Below the pieces are notes generated by a model. The model had not been told where the DNA came from and ran no database searches. It saw only the letters and a list, made by a program, of their open reading frames with translations. A DNA stretch of 64,000 bases from JAUNSR01 sp036655355 (GTDB taxonomy: Bacteria; Bacteroidota; Bacteroidia; Bacteroidales; JAUNSR01), in assembly GCA_036655355.1 (NCBI GenBank), contig JAVVQG010000003.1:62001-126000 (forward strand), read 5' to 3'. Every line of letters starts with the position of its first letter. Positions within the stretch are counted from its first letter, which is position 1. Position numbers and translations under genes: made by a program. Positions 9,187 through 16,742 of the stretch are shown one piece after another.

Positions 9187-9194
9187 CAAAGGTA
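9187..9194 (-). promoter_or_regulatory. -7 box of the minus-strand glycosyltransferase
   Basis: Minus strand TACCTTTG (TAnnTTTG). It overlaps the alternative upstream start codon and therefore decides the start at 9165. Confidence 0.6.
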
Positions 9195-9408
9195 GTAAAA
9201 TCTTGAAAAATCACTCAATGAGGAGATTAATCGCTATTTTTCACACATTCTAGAGTGCCGTTCTCAAAAAAAAATTAATTTTGCGCCACTGTTTTCCAAC
9301 AAAAAGACAGATCTCTGTCTAAACCGACACCTTATAATCGTTGATAACATATCATTTTACCATGAATAATGTCGATTACTGCATAGTATCAAATTTATTC
9401 CAATCATT

Positions 9409-10377
9409 ATGGATTCTGTAAAAGTTTCAGTCATCATACCCGTTATGAATCAGGGAGATCACATCTGCGCCTGTCTCGATTCGGTGATGAACCAAACACT
9501 TCAGGAAATAGAAATAATCGTAGTTGAAGGTGGCAGCAAAGACCGTTCAACCGAAATTATCTGCGCCCATATGGATCGCGACCCCCGTATCCGCATGCTC
9601 AACAAAGCAGGCGAAGGGTTACCCATGGCCCGAAAGGCCGGAGTCGCTTCAGCCACGGGTAAATATGTATATCACCTCGACGGCGATGACATCCTGGAGC
9701 CACAGGCTCTTGAACTACTATACAACCGCGCCGAAGAAACCGCGGCAGACATGGTCGTGCTCAACTTCTGGATTCAGAACGACTACAATAAAACAAAGAA
9801 AAGATCCAATTCCATCCGTTTCATCCGCTTTTCGGGCATCGATTTCATCCGAAGCCTCTACCTGCGTCAGAATTATTGGATGGTATGGAGCGTATTGCAT
9901 AAACGGTCGCTTTACGAGAACCGCGACATCCGGTTCGAAGCGCATCTCTCCCTGGGGGAAGATGCCCTGCTTACCACCCAATTGGCTTATTGCTCGAAAA
10001 AGGTGGTGAAACTTGACAGCGAACCGCTCCTGCACCACTATGTGCGTAAGGATCCGGAAACGAAAAGACTCTCTCTGTCACAAAAGAACCATTTCGACCT
10101 GCACACCTATCCCGAACTGATCCGTAAATTCCTACGCGAAAAGCCGGAATATGAAACGCTCGAAGAAAGCATCAACTGCCTGCGCCTGCAGACCATCGCC
10201 CGCAGTTTCCAATACCGCTGTTTCGACTGCGCCTGTGAGAGAAGTCGCGAGGCACTCCACATTCTGCGTCTGCACCCCTCTTTGGCGTGCATTACCGGAC
10301 CGCGTATGAAGCGCGTTTTCCATGCCTATTCGCTCTCTGAGAAATTAGGCAAACTGGTGAGTAAACTATTGCTGTAA
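9409..10377 (+). CDS. Family 2 glycosyltransferase
   Basis: A 322-residue inverting glycosyltransferase candidate. The N-terminus VSVIIPVMNQGDHICACLDSV is a classic GT2 start, the loop VVEGGSKDRSTE binds the nucleotide, and YVYHLDGDDILEP contains the DXD metal site. LGEDALLTTQL is the usual ED catalytic-base motif. The C-terminal ~100 residues are helical and Arg-rich, possibly membrane-associating. No adjacent capsule cluster helps define the acceptor. The next gene, ruvB, follows after 100 bp with its own promoter. Confidence 0.9.
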   Translation: MDSVKVSVIIPVMNQGDHICACLDSVMNQTLQEIEIIVVEGGSKDRSTEIICAHMDRDPRIRMLNKAGEGLPMARKAGVASATGKYVYHLDGDDILEPQALELLYNRAEETAADMVVLNFWIQNDYNKTKKRSNSIRFIRFSGIDFIRSLYLRQNYWMVWSVLHKRSLYENRDIRFEAHLSLGEDALLTTQLAYCSKKVVKLDSEPLLHHYVRKDPETKRLSLSQKNHFDLHTYPELIRKFLREKPEYETLEESINCLRLQTIARSFQYRCFDCACERSREALHILRLHPSLACITGPRMKRVFHAYSLSEKLGKLVSKLLL

Positions 10378-10415
10378 TCAGAAAGTTAAATCCGCCGGAT
10401 ATAAAATGTTATCCT

Positions 10416-10423
10416 TATCTTTG
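10416..10423 (+). promoter_or_regulatory. -7 box of ruvB
   Basis: TATCTTTG, a perfect TAnnTTTG box, 55 bp upstream of the ruvB ATG. Confidence 0.6.
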
Positions 10424-10478
10424 CGAGTGATACGACACCGTATCGTTTGTAAAACATCAGAGCGATAACAGATTAAGA

Positions 10479-11501
10479 ATGAACGACGATTTTGATATAA
10501 GAGATTCCCGAGTGAACGAGCCGGAGCGCGATGTGGAAAGAGCGCTCCGGCCGCTTCGCTTTGAGGATTTCAACGGACAGGAGAAGATTGTGGAAAACCT
10601 GCGCATCTTCGTCATGGCCGCCCGTATGCGAGAGGAAGCACTCGATCATGTGCTCCTGCACGGCCCTCCCGGGCTGGGTAAAACAACTCTTTCAAACATT
10701 ATTGCGAACGAATTAGGAGTGGGCTTCAAGGTCACTTCCGGTCCCGTATTGGATAAACCGGGCGACTTGGCGGGACTTCTAACCAGCCTCGAACCGAACG
10801 ACGTGCTTTTTATCGATGAGATCCACCGTCTGAGTCCCATCGTAGAGGAGTATCTTTATTCGGCGATGGAGGACTACCGCATCGATATCATGATCGATAA
10901 AGGTCCCAGCGCACGCTCCATCCAGATCGACCTGAATCCGTTCACCTTGGTCGGAGCCACGACCCGCAGCGGTTTGCTGACCTCTCCCCTGCGCGCACGT
11001 TTCGGAATCAATTCGCACTTGGAATATTATGACAACGAGGTGTTGGCGGGAATCGTCGGGCGCTCGGCGGGAATCCTCAACGTTTCCTGTACCGAAGAGG
11101 CGGCCATCGAGATTGCACTTCGCAGTCGCGGTACCCCCCGTATCGCCAACGCACTCCTACGCCGCGTACGAGACTTCGCCCAGGTGAAGGGAAGCGGCAA
11201 GATTGAGATTGAGATCGCCCGTTATGCCCTGGAGGCACTGAATATCGACCAATACGGATTGGATGAGATCGACAACCGAATCCTCTCCATCCTCATCGAT
11301 AAATTCAGAGGGGGACCGGTGGGACTTACCACCATCGCTACGGCACTGGGGGAAGACCCGGGCACGCTGGAGGAGGTTTACGAACCGTTCCTCATCAAAG
11401 AAGGATTCATCAAACGTACCCCGCGCGGACGCGAAGTGACCGAATTGGCTTACAAGCACCTCGGTCGGTCTCGCGCACCCGAAGCAGGTACATTGTTCTG
11501 A
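10479..11501 (+). CDS. ruvB: Holliday junction branch migration DNA helicase RuvB
   Basis: AAA+ motor that drives branch migration with RuvA. At 340 residues it has family length. Walker A is GPPGLGKTTL, Walker B LFIDEIHRL, sensor region VGATTRSGLL, followed by LRARFG with the arginine region and a C-terminal winged helix (GLTTIATALGEDPGTLEEVYEPFLI). A hairpin with 'cggcattttcaaaattccg' follows the stop. The next gene starts 60 bp later, so co-transcription is possible. Confidence 0.97.
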   Translation: MNDDFDIRDSRVNEPERDVERALRPLRFEDFNGQEKIVENLRIFVMAARMREEALDHVLLHGPPGLGKTTLSNIIANELGVGFKVTSGPVLDKPGDLAGLLTSLEPNDVLFIDEIHRLSPIVEEYLYSAMEDYRIDIMIDKGPSARSIQIDLNPFTLVGATTRSGLLTSPLRARFGINSHLEYYDNEVLAGIVGRSAGILNVSCTEEAAIEIALRSRGTPRIANALLRRVRDFAQVKGSGKIEIEIARYALEALNIDQYGLDEIDNRILSILIDKFRGGPVGLTTIATALGEDPGTLEEVYEPFLIKEGFIKRTPRGREVTELAYKHLGRSRAPEAGTLF

Positions 11502-11561
11502 CACACAGGCCGGCATTTTCAAAATTCCGGCCTCTTTTCGCATTAACGCAAACTCATCACT

Positions 11562-13073
11562 ATGGCAGGAATGAAAAGCCTCGCTAAGGATACCGCTTTG
11601 TACGGACTTAGCTCTATTCTCGGAAAACTACTGAACTGGTTATTGGTGCCCCTTTACGTAGTCAAAGTCAACGATTTTGAATTTGGTGAAATCACACAGC
11701 TTTACGCCTGGACGGGTTTGTTGCTGGTGATGCTTACTTATGGACTTGAAACGGGCTTCTTCCGTTTTGCGAACAAGAACGAAGCGAGTGACCCGATGCT
11801 GGTATACAGCACCTGTATGACTTCACTCTGGACCACCACCGGAGCTTTCCTGGCTTTGATCTTCCTGTTCCTGAAGCCTTTGGCCGGGGGACTCGGATTT
11901 ACCGGTCATGAAAACTACATCAGCATGTTGGCGGTGGTTGTGGCGATGGATGTCATCTCCTCGCTCCCATTCGCTTACCTGCGCTACCAAAAAAGACCCC
12001 TTCGTTTCGCAGCCATCAAGCTTCTTTTCGTTTTTGTCAACATCGGGTTCAACCTGTTTTTCCTCGTTGCCTGTCCGATTCTGTGGAAGAGCAATCCCTC
12101 ACTCATCTCTTGGTTCTATCACCCCGAACAAAGCGGAGTGTTTTACATCATCGTTGCCAACCTGATCGGAACGGCACTCATGCTCTCGGCTCTTTTTCCG
12201 GAACTCTTCCGCATCAAATACCGCGTGGACTGGCCCTTGTTGAAGTCGATCCTGCGTTATTCGTTTCCGCTGCTGATCCTGGGCGTAGCCGGTATCATCA
12301 ACCAAACCGCCGATAAGATCCTCTTTCCGATGTTGATAACGGACCAATACGAGGCCAAAAGCCAATTGGGCATCTATGGCGCCAACTTCAAATTCGCCGT
12401 CGTGATGATCATGTTCATTCAGGCTTTCCGATTCGCCTATGAACCGTTCGTATTTGGTAAGAACCGCGATAAAGACAACAAAACCGCCTACATCCAGGCG
12501 ATGAAATACTTCATCATACTTGGGTTGTTCATCTTTCTGAGTGTGGGATTGTTGATTCCATTCCTGCCCGAAATCCCGGTGGTTCGCAGTCACATCAAAC
12601 CGGAATACTTCAGCGGATTGGCGGTCGTGCCGATTGTTATGATGGCGGAATTCTTCTTCGGCATCTTCTTCAACCTCTCCTTTTGGTATAAATTGACAGA
12701 CAAGACGCAATGGGGAGCCGCCTTTTCGGTGGGAGGATGCGTCCTCACCGTGGTGATGAACATCCTGTTTGTGCCCCGTTTCGGGTACATGGCGTGTGCG
12801 TGGACGGCCTTCACGGTTTATTTCCTGATGATGGTTACCTCTTTCCTGGCCGGACAGAAATACTACCCCATCCGCTACGAGGTGAAAAATGCACTGTTCT
12901 ATTTCGTTCTCGCGCTGGGACTCTATTTCACGGGAATGCTCATGCCGGTAAGCAACACCATTATTTTATTTGTTATTCGATTTATTTTAATCATTTTCTA
13001 CCTTTTAATTGTTCTTAGAAAAGATATACCTTTAAGCGAAATACCTTTCGTTAACAAACTGATAAAACGATAA
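11562..13073 (+). CDS. Polysaccharide/lipid-linked oligosaccharide flippase (MOP superfamily)
   Basis: A 503-residue polytopic inner-membrane protein with about 12-14 hydrophobic segments. The N-terminus (LAKDTALYGLSSILGKLLNWLLVPLY) is typical of Wzx/polysaccharide-biosynthesis proteins of the MOP superfamily, which move lipid-linked glycans to the periplasmic face. The substrate is not readable from sequence. It sits 3 bp before the DUF389 gene, so the two form an operon. Confidence 0.85.
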   Translation: MAGMKSLAKDTALYGLSSILGKLLNWLLVPLYVVKVNDFEFGEITQLYAWTGLLLVMLTYGLETGFFRFANKNEASDPMLVYSTCMTSLWTTTGAFLALIFLFLKPLAGGLGFTGHENYISMLAVVVAMDVISSLPFAYLRYQKRPLRFAAIKLLFVFVNIGFNLFFLVACPILWKSNPSLISWFYHPEQSGVFYIIVANLIGTALMLSALFPELFRIKYRVDWPLLKSILRYSFPLLILGVAGIINQTADKILFPMLITDQYEAKSQLGIYGANFKFAVVMIMFIQAFRFAYEPFVFGKNRDKDNKTAYIQAMKYFIILGLFIFLSVGLLIPFLPEIPVVRSHIKPEYFSGLAVVPIVMMAEFFFGIFFNLSFWYKLTDKTQWGAAFSVGGCVLTVVMNILFVPRFGYMACAWTAFTVYFLMMVTSFLAGQKYYPIRYEVKNALFYFVLALGLYFTGMLMPVSNTIILFVIRFILIIFYLLIVLRKDIPLSEIPFVNKLIKR

Positions 13074-13076
13074 CTT

Positions 13077-14522
13077 ATGTCAACCGATCAAACACCCGAT
13101 AGCCAAAACACACCTGCGCCGGCTTCCGAATCCGGAAGTCTGCAGATCAAACACATGACCCTTGAGGAGATTTACCGCAAAGGGAAGTTCCTGGCGAAAA
13201 AATATTTTGACCTTCAACGTGATAAAGTAGACAATACACAGACCTATGAGGCGATCGCCTCCGGTATCGAGTTTAAAGGCACGAACCTGTGGGTACTTAT
13301 CTTTGCGATTTTCGTGGCTTCCCTGGGGCTCAACATGAACTCCATTCCGGTTATTATCGGAGCCATGCTTATCTCCCCGTTGATGGGTCCGATCATGGGG
13401 ATTGGTCTCGGACTGGGTGTGACGGATCCGCAGCTGATTACCCGTTCACTCAAGAACTTGGCTGTAGCCACCATTTTCGGGATGCTCACCTCTTGTCTTT
13501 ACTTCCTGATCTCGCCCATCGACGAGGCGCGTTCGGAACTTCTTGCCAGAACCACACCGACGATTTATGACGTGCTCATCGCCTTCTTCGGAGGGATGGC
13601 CGGAATCATCGCCACGGGTAGCAAGGAGAAGGGGAACGTGATTCCCGGCGTAGCCATCGCAACCGCACTGATGCCGCCGTTGTGTACGAGCGGATATGGA
13701 TTGGCTACGGGACAATGGAATTTCTTCTTCGGCGCATTCTACCTCTATATGATCAACTGCGTCTATATCGGTTTTGCGACATGGCTGGGCGTACGTATTC
13801 TCAAACTGCCGAAGCAAACCATGGCGGATACGAAAAAAAGACGCCGTATGATCAATTGGATCAGCGCCTTGATTCTGGTAACGGCACTTCCGAGTGTTTA
13901 CATCACCTACAAGATCATCAAAGAGAACATTGTGACGGCTCAAATCAGCAATTTCGTTACCAACGAATTTGATTTCCCCTCTTCACAGGTATTGGATAAG
14001 AAGCTGACCAGCAACAAGGAGAAACAGAAAGTACTGGAAGTGAGCATCATCGGACAAAGCATCCCGCAAGACTCGATCAACATGATCGCATCGCGCATGC
14101 CTTTCTACGGACTGAATGACATCCGCCTGCGTGTGGTTCAGGGATATACCCCCGATCAAGCCGCAGATCAGAAAATCATGACCAGCACTATCCTTCAGGA
14201 CCTCATGAAGCACAATCAGGAAGTGATGGATAACCAAAAGAAAGAGATCGCACTACTCCAAAACAATCTGGTAAGTTACCAGCGACTCGATTCACTGGGT
14301 GTTCAGATTGCGCCGGAACTGAAAGTGATCTTCCCTCAGATTACCGATATCGCAGTGGCGAACACCTATTTCAATCAGGTCGATTCATTGAAACTTCAAC
14401 CCGTAACGTTGGCGATTGTCTATTCCGAAAAAGGATTTACAACAGCCGAAGAGACGAAACTACGCGAATGGTTGGCTGCTCGTATTCAGACGAAACACCT
14501 GCGGTTATTTATTGAACGTTAA
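13077..14522 (+). CDS. DUF389 family membrane protein
   Basis: A 481-residue protein. A charged ~70-residue cytosolic N-terminus leads to a DUF389 block of six or so membrane segments (VASLGLNMNSIPVIIGAMLISPLMGPIMGIGLG and GNVIPGVAIATALMPPLC are the family signatures). A periplasmic or cytosolic C-terminal ~200 residues includes a coiled-coil-like stretch near residues 375-400. Function of the family is not established. Starts 3 bp after the flippase stop and ends at a strong terminator. Confidence 0.88.
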   Translation: MSTDQTPDSQNTPAPASESGSLQIKHMTLEEIYRKGKFLAKKYFDLQRDKVDNTQTYEAIASGIEFKGTNLWVLIFAIFVASLGLNMNSIPVIIGAMLISPLMGPIMGIGLGLGVTDPQLITRSLKNLAVATIFGMLTSCLYFLISPIDEARSELLARTTPTIYDVLIAFFGGMAGIIATGSKEKGNVIPGVAIATALMPPLCTSGYGLATGQWNFFFGAFYLYMINCVYIGFATWLGVRILKLPKQTMADTKKRRRMINWISALILVTALPSVYITYKIIKENIVTAQISNFVTNEFDFPSSQVLDKKLTSNKEKQKVLEVSIIGQSIPQDSINMIASRMPFYGLNDIRLRVVQGYTPDQAADQKIMTSTILQDLMKHNQEVMDNQKKEIALLQNNLVSYQRLDSLGVQIAPELKVIFPQITDIAVANTYFNQVDSLKLQPVTLAIVYSEKGFTTAEETKLREWLAARIQTKHLRLFIER

Positions 14523-14548
14523 CCGGCACCAACCGCACACCCATAAAA

Positions 14549-14592
14549 AACCCCTTATACGAGTCTGGATGAACAGACTCGCATAAGGGGTT
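14549..14592. terminator. Terminator after the DUF389 gene
   Basis: 18-bp stem with one mismatch (14549-14566 with 14575-14592), 8-nt loop, T-rich on the plus side and A-rich upstream (T-run on the minus strand). Likely serves both DUF389 and the facing Cys-rich gene. Confidence 0.88.
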
Positions 14593-14614
14593 ACTTTTTA
14601 TCCCGGAATGGAAA

Positions 14615-14965
14615 TTATTTCTTATCCTTCGTTGAACAACAAGGTTTCTTTTCCGCATTTTGAGAAGTACACTCGCTTTTTTTCTCTGTGCATTTCTTAG
14701 CCGGAGTACATTCTGCAGCAGGTTTTGCCTCTTTTTTAGAAGAGCAACAGCTTCCTGCAGGTTTTGTTTTGTCTGACTTTTTATCCTTAGCCGTAGCCGG
14801 AGTAGCAGACTGTTTTTTATCTTCTTTATTCTTATTCTGCGTACAAGAACCTTTCTCGGTACATGTTTTTGCAGCCGGACATGCGTTTTCCTTTTTCTCC
14901 TGTGCCGTAGCGGAAACAGAACCCAAAGCAAAAACCAACATCATCGATAGTAGTACTTTTTTCAT
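14615..14965 (-). CDS. Small exported Cys/Lys-rich low-complexity protein
   Basis: 116 residues: a clear signal peptide (MKKVLLSMMLVFALGSVSATAQ) then a hydrophilic, low-complexity chain rich in Lys, Ala, Thr and Ser. It has ten cysteines, several as CC or CxxxxxC (ACPAAKTC, GSCC, PCC). No fold is recognised. The even, spaced Cys pattern would suit metal binding or multiple disulfides in the periplasm, but that is a guess. Its 5' leader is remarkable: it contains two 96-bp duplications that carry copies of this gene's own start-codon context (see findings). The ATG at 14965 is fixed by the signal peptide. Confidence 0.75.
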   Translation of the reverse strand: MKKVLLSMMLVFALGSVSATAQEKKENACPAAKTCTEKGSCTQNKNKEDKKQSATPATAKDKKSDKTKPAGSCCSSKKEAKPAAECTPAKKCTEKKSECTSQNAEKKPCCSTKDKK

Positions 14966-15153
14966 TTGTCGTTGTTTTATTTATTTACGTTAAGGTCAAA
15001 TGCGCCATCTATGTACCTTCTGTCGGGTAATTCAACTTTAGGTGAGCTATGGCGATTTCATTTGTCGTTGTTTTATTTATTTACATTAAAGTCAAATGCG
15101 CCATCTATGTACCTTCAACTAGGTAACTCAACTTTAGGTGAGCTATGGCGATT
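14963..15153. repeat. Two tandem 96-bp repeats in the leader of the Cys-rich gene
   Basis: Exact 96-bp period: landmarks at 14962, 15058 and 15154 coincide. The two units differ at only about eight positions, mostly in the central loop. Each unit is a 28-bp AT-rich spacer plus a 68-bp imperfect palindrome (14997-15064, 15093-15160). This fills most of the 349-bp gap between the divergent genes at 14965 and 15315. Confidence 0.92.
14997..15064. repeat. 68-bp palindromic element, copy 1
   Basis: Ends are inverted: CAAATGCGCCAT at the left against ATGGCGATTTCATTTG at the right (a 4-nt indel apart), with further pairing of the inner TACCT/AGGT region. It could fold as a long hairpin in RNA or cruciform DNA. 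Confidence 0.85.
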
Positions 15154-15160
15154 TCATTTG
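15093..15160. repeat. 68-bp palindromic element, copy 2
   Basis: Same length and ends as copy 1, differing mainly in the loop (CAACTAGG for CTGTCGGG). Its right end carries the minus-strand mini-ORF ATGAAATCGCCATAG at 15157-15143. Confidence 0.85.
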
Positions 15161-15233
15161 TCGTTTTTTTTCATCTGATCAAGCCGTAAAAGTATTATTT
15201 AACGCTCTTAATTCTTAATCATTTAGTTTATTA

Positions 15234-15241
15234 CAAATATA
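15234..15241 (-). promoter_or_regulatory. -7 box of the Cys-rich protein gene
   Basis: Minus strand TATATTTG. If used, the mRNA would start near 15227 and carry a ~260-nt 5' leader containing both 96-bp repeats. Confidence 0.55.
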
Positions 15242-15284
15242 TAAAAGTAGCATAAAAAACAATGGATTCCTACCTCCTATTTCC

Positions 15285-15292
15285 TACATTTG
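15285..15292 (+). promoter_or_regulatory. -7 box of tcdA
   Basis: TACATTTG, matching TAnnTTTG, 22 bp before the tcdA ATG. Back-to-back with the promoter at 15234-15241. Confidence 0.55.
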
Positions 15293-15314
15293 TAGTATTA
15301 AAAAAAGTTCGACA

Positions 15315-16025
15315 ATGGAAAATTGGTTGGAAAGAACAATCCTCCTAATGGGAGAAGAGAAGTTGGAACGACTCAAGAAGGCACATGTGCTGGTGGTTGG
15401 AGTCGGTGGTGTGGGTGCCTACGCCGCAGAGATGATTTGTCGTGCCGGAGTAGGTAAAATGACAATCATCGACGGGGATGTGGTGAATGCCTCCAATATC
15501 AACAGGCAATTGGTAGCCAGACACAGCACCATCGGAGAGAAGAAAGTGGATATCCTCTCGAAGCGATTGCTGGATATCAATCCGAACCTTGAGTTAGTGG
15601 CAAAATATGAATTTATCCACGATGAACTGACTGAGGAGCTGTTAGACAGCGATACCTTTGACTTCATCGTAGATGCGATCGATACGTTGAGTCCCAAAGT
15701 AAACCTAATCGCTTCGGCGATGCGACGGAAAATCAAAATCGTATCCTCGATGGGAGCCGGTGCCCGCATCGACCCCACACGGATCCAGTTTGCCGACATC
15801 TCGGCTACCCGCGAGTGTACGCTGGCCAAAGCGGTTCGCAAACGTTTGGCAAAGATTGGAATACGCAAAGGCTTACCGACGGTATTCTCTACCGAGGCAC
15901 CAAACCGCAGTGCCGTTTTATTGACGGAAACGGAACGCAACAAAAAATCAACCGTAGGAACCATTTCCTATATGCCGGCCATCTTCGGATGCTTCCTGGC
16001 TTCACATGTAATCCGCAAACTTTAA
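15315..16025 (+). CDS. tcdA: tRNA threonylcarbamoyladenosine dehydratase (ThiF/E1-like)
   Basis: ATP-dependent E1-like enzyme that cyclises t6A37 of tRNA to ct6A. The 236 residues show the ThiF/MoeB nucleotide loop VVGVGGVGAYAAEMICRAGVG, the adenylation motif DGDVVNASNINRQ, and VDAIDTLSPKV. Length and the late Arg-rich segment (AKAVRKRLAKIGI) match TcdA/CsdL rather than ThiF or MoeB. LolD starts 10 bp downstream, so they share an operon. Confidence 0.9.
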   Translation: MENWLERTILLMGEEKLERLKKAHVLVVGVGGVGAYAAEMICRAGVGKMTIIDGDVVNASNINRQLVARHSTIGEKKVDILSKRLLDINPNLELVAKYEFIHDELTEELLDSDTFDFIVDAIDTLSPKVNLIASAMRRKIKIVSSMGAGARIDPTRIQFADISATRECTLAKAVRKRLAKIGIRKGLPTVFSTEAPNRSAVLLTETERNKKSTVGTISYMPAIFGCFLASHVIRKL

Positions 16026-16035
16026 ATCCTTACGC

Positions 16036-16686
16036 ATGATCAGTGCATCGAATATCACCAAGAGCTTCGGCTCATTACAAGTTCTCAAAGGAATAGACCT
16101 TACGATCGATAAGGGCGAAGTGGTTTCTATCGTCGGAAAAAGCGGCGCCGGAAAAACCACCCTGCTCCAGATTCTGGGTACACTCGACAAACCGGATACC
16201 GGCAATGTAACCATCAACGGAACCGATGTTCTTAAACTGAAAGAGAAAGAGCTTTCCGCATTCCGGAACCGCAACATCGGATTCGTTTTTCAGTTCCATC
16301 AACTGCTCCCCGAATTCACCGCCCTTGAGAACGTGATGATTCCTGCCCTGATCGGCAAAGAAAAATCGTCCGATGCCAGAAAACGGGCCAAAGAGATTCT
16401 CGATTTTCTGAATCTGGCAGACCGTATGGATCACAAACCGGCCGAGTTGTCGGGAGGCGAGAAGCAACGTGTCGCCGTGGCCCGCGCGCTGATCAACGAT
16501 CCGGCCGTGGTTTTTGCGGATGAACCTTCGGGCAGTCTCGATTCCGCCCACAAAAAAGAGTTGCACCAGCTATTCTTCGATTTACGAAAAGAGCTGAATC
16601 AGACATTTGTAATCGTCACACACGATGAATCGCTGTCTGGAATGTCAGACCGCGTCATCCACATGCAGGATGGAGTGATTCTCTGA
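16036..16686 (+). CDS. lolD: ABC transporter ATP-binding protein, LolD-like
   Basis: A 216-residue ABC ATPase of the LolD/MacB/FtsE group, which couples to lipoprotein-release or related permeases at the inner membrane. Walker A is GKSGAGKTT, Q-loop FQFHQLLPEF, signature LSGGEKQRVAVARAL, Walker B VVFADEPSGSLD, H-loop VTHDESL. It has no membrane domain and no permease neighbour. Bacteroidetes commonly place LolD away from LolC/E, so lipoprotein sorting is the likeliest role. It is also the only ABC ATPase gene in this window. Confidence 0.85.
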   Translation: MISASNITKSFGSLQVLKGIDLTIDKGEVVSIVGKSGAGKTTLLQILGTLDKPDTGNVTINGTDVLKLKEKELSAFRNRNIGFVFQFHQLLPEFTALENVMIPALIGKEKSSDARKRAKEILDFLNLADRMDHKPAELSGGEKQRVAVARALINDPAVVFADEPSGSLDSAHKKELHQLFFDLRKELNQTFVIVTHDESLSGMSDRVIHMQDGVIL

Positions 16687-16713
16687 CCTGCGGCTTGTTA
16701 TCATTAATTTTAT

Positions 16714-16721
16714 TAACTTTG
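16714..16721 (+). promoter_or_regulatory. -7 box of cysS
   Basis: TAACTTTG (TAnnTTTG) 21 bp before the cysS ATG. Confidence 0.5.
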
Positions 16722-16742
16722 TAAGTGTAAAACAAATCAGAT

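Noticed and set aside
9220..9345. Possible small RNA in the gap between the divergent glycosyltransferases
   Set aside because: Only a 7-bp palindrome (AGACAGA/TCTGTCT near 9305) and AT-rich sequence; no promoter-terminator pair.
8449..10377. Capsule or LPS gene cluster around the two glycosyltransferases
   Set aside because: Only two divergent GT2 genes with housekeeping genes on both sides; no polymerase, nucleotide-sugar or regulator genes.
14966..15178. Plus-strand 70-codon frame encoding two copies of a ~32-residue repeat
   Set aside because: It is open only because the 96-bp DNA repeat is a multiple of three; the sequence is explained by the palindromic element and there is no promoter for it.
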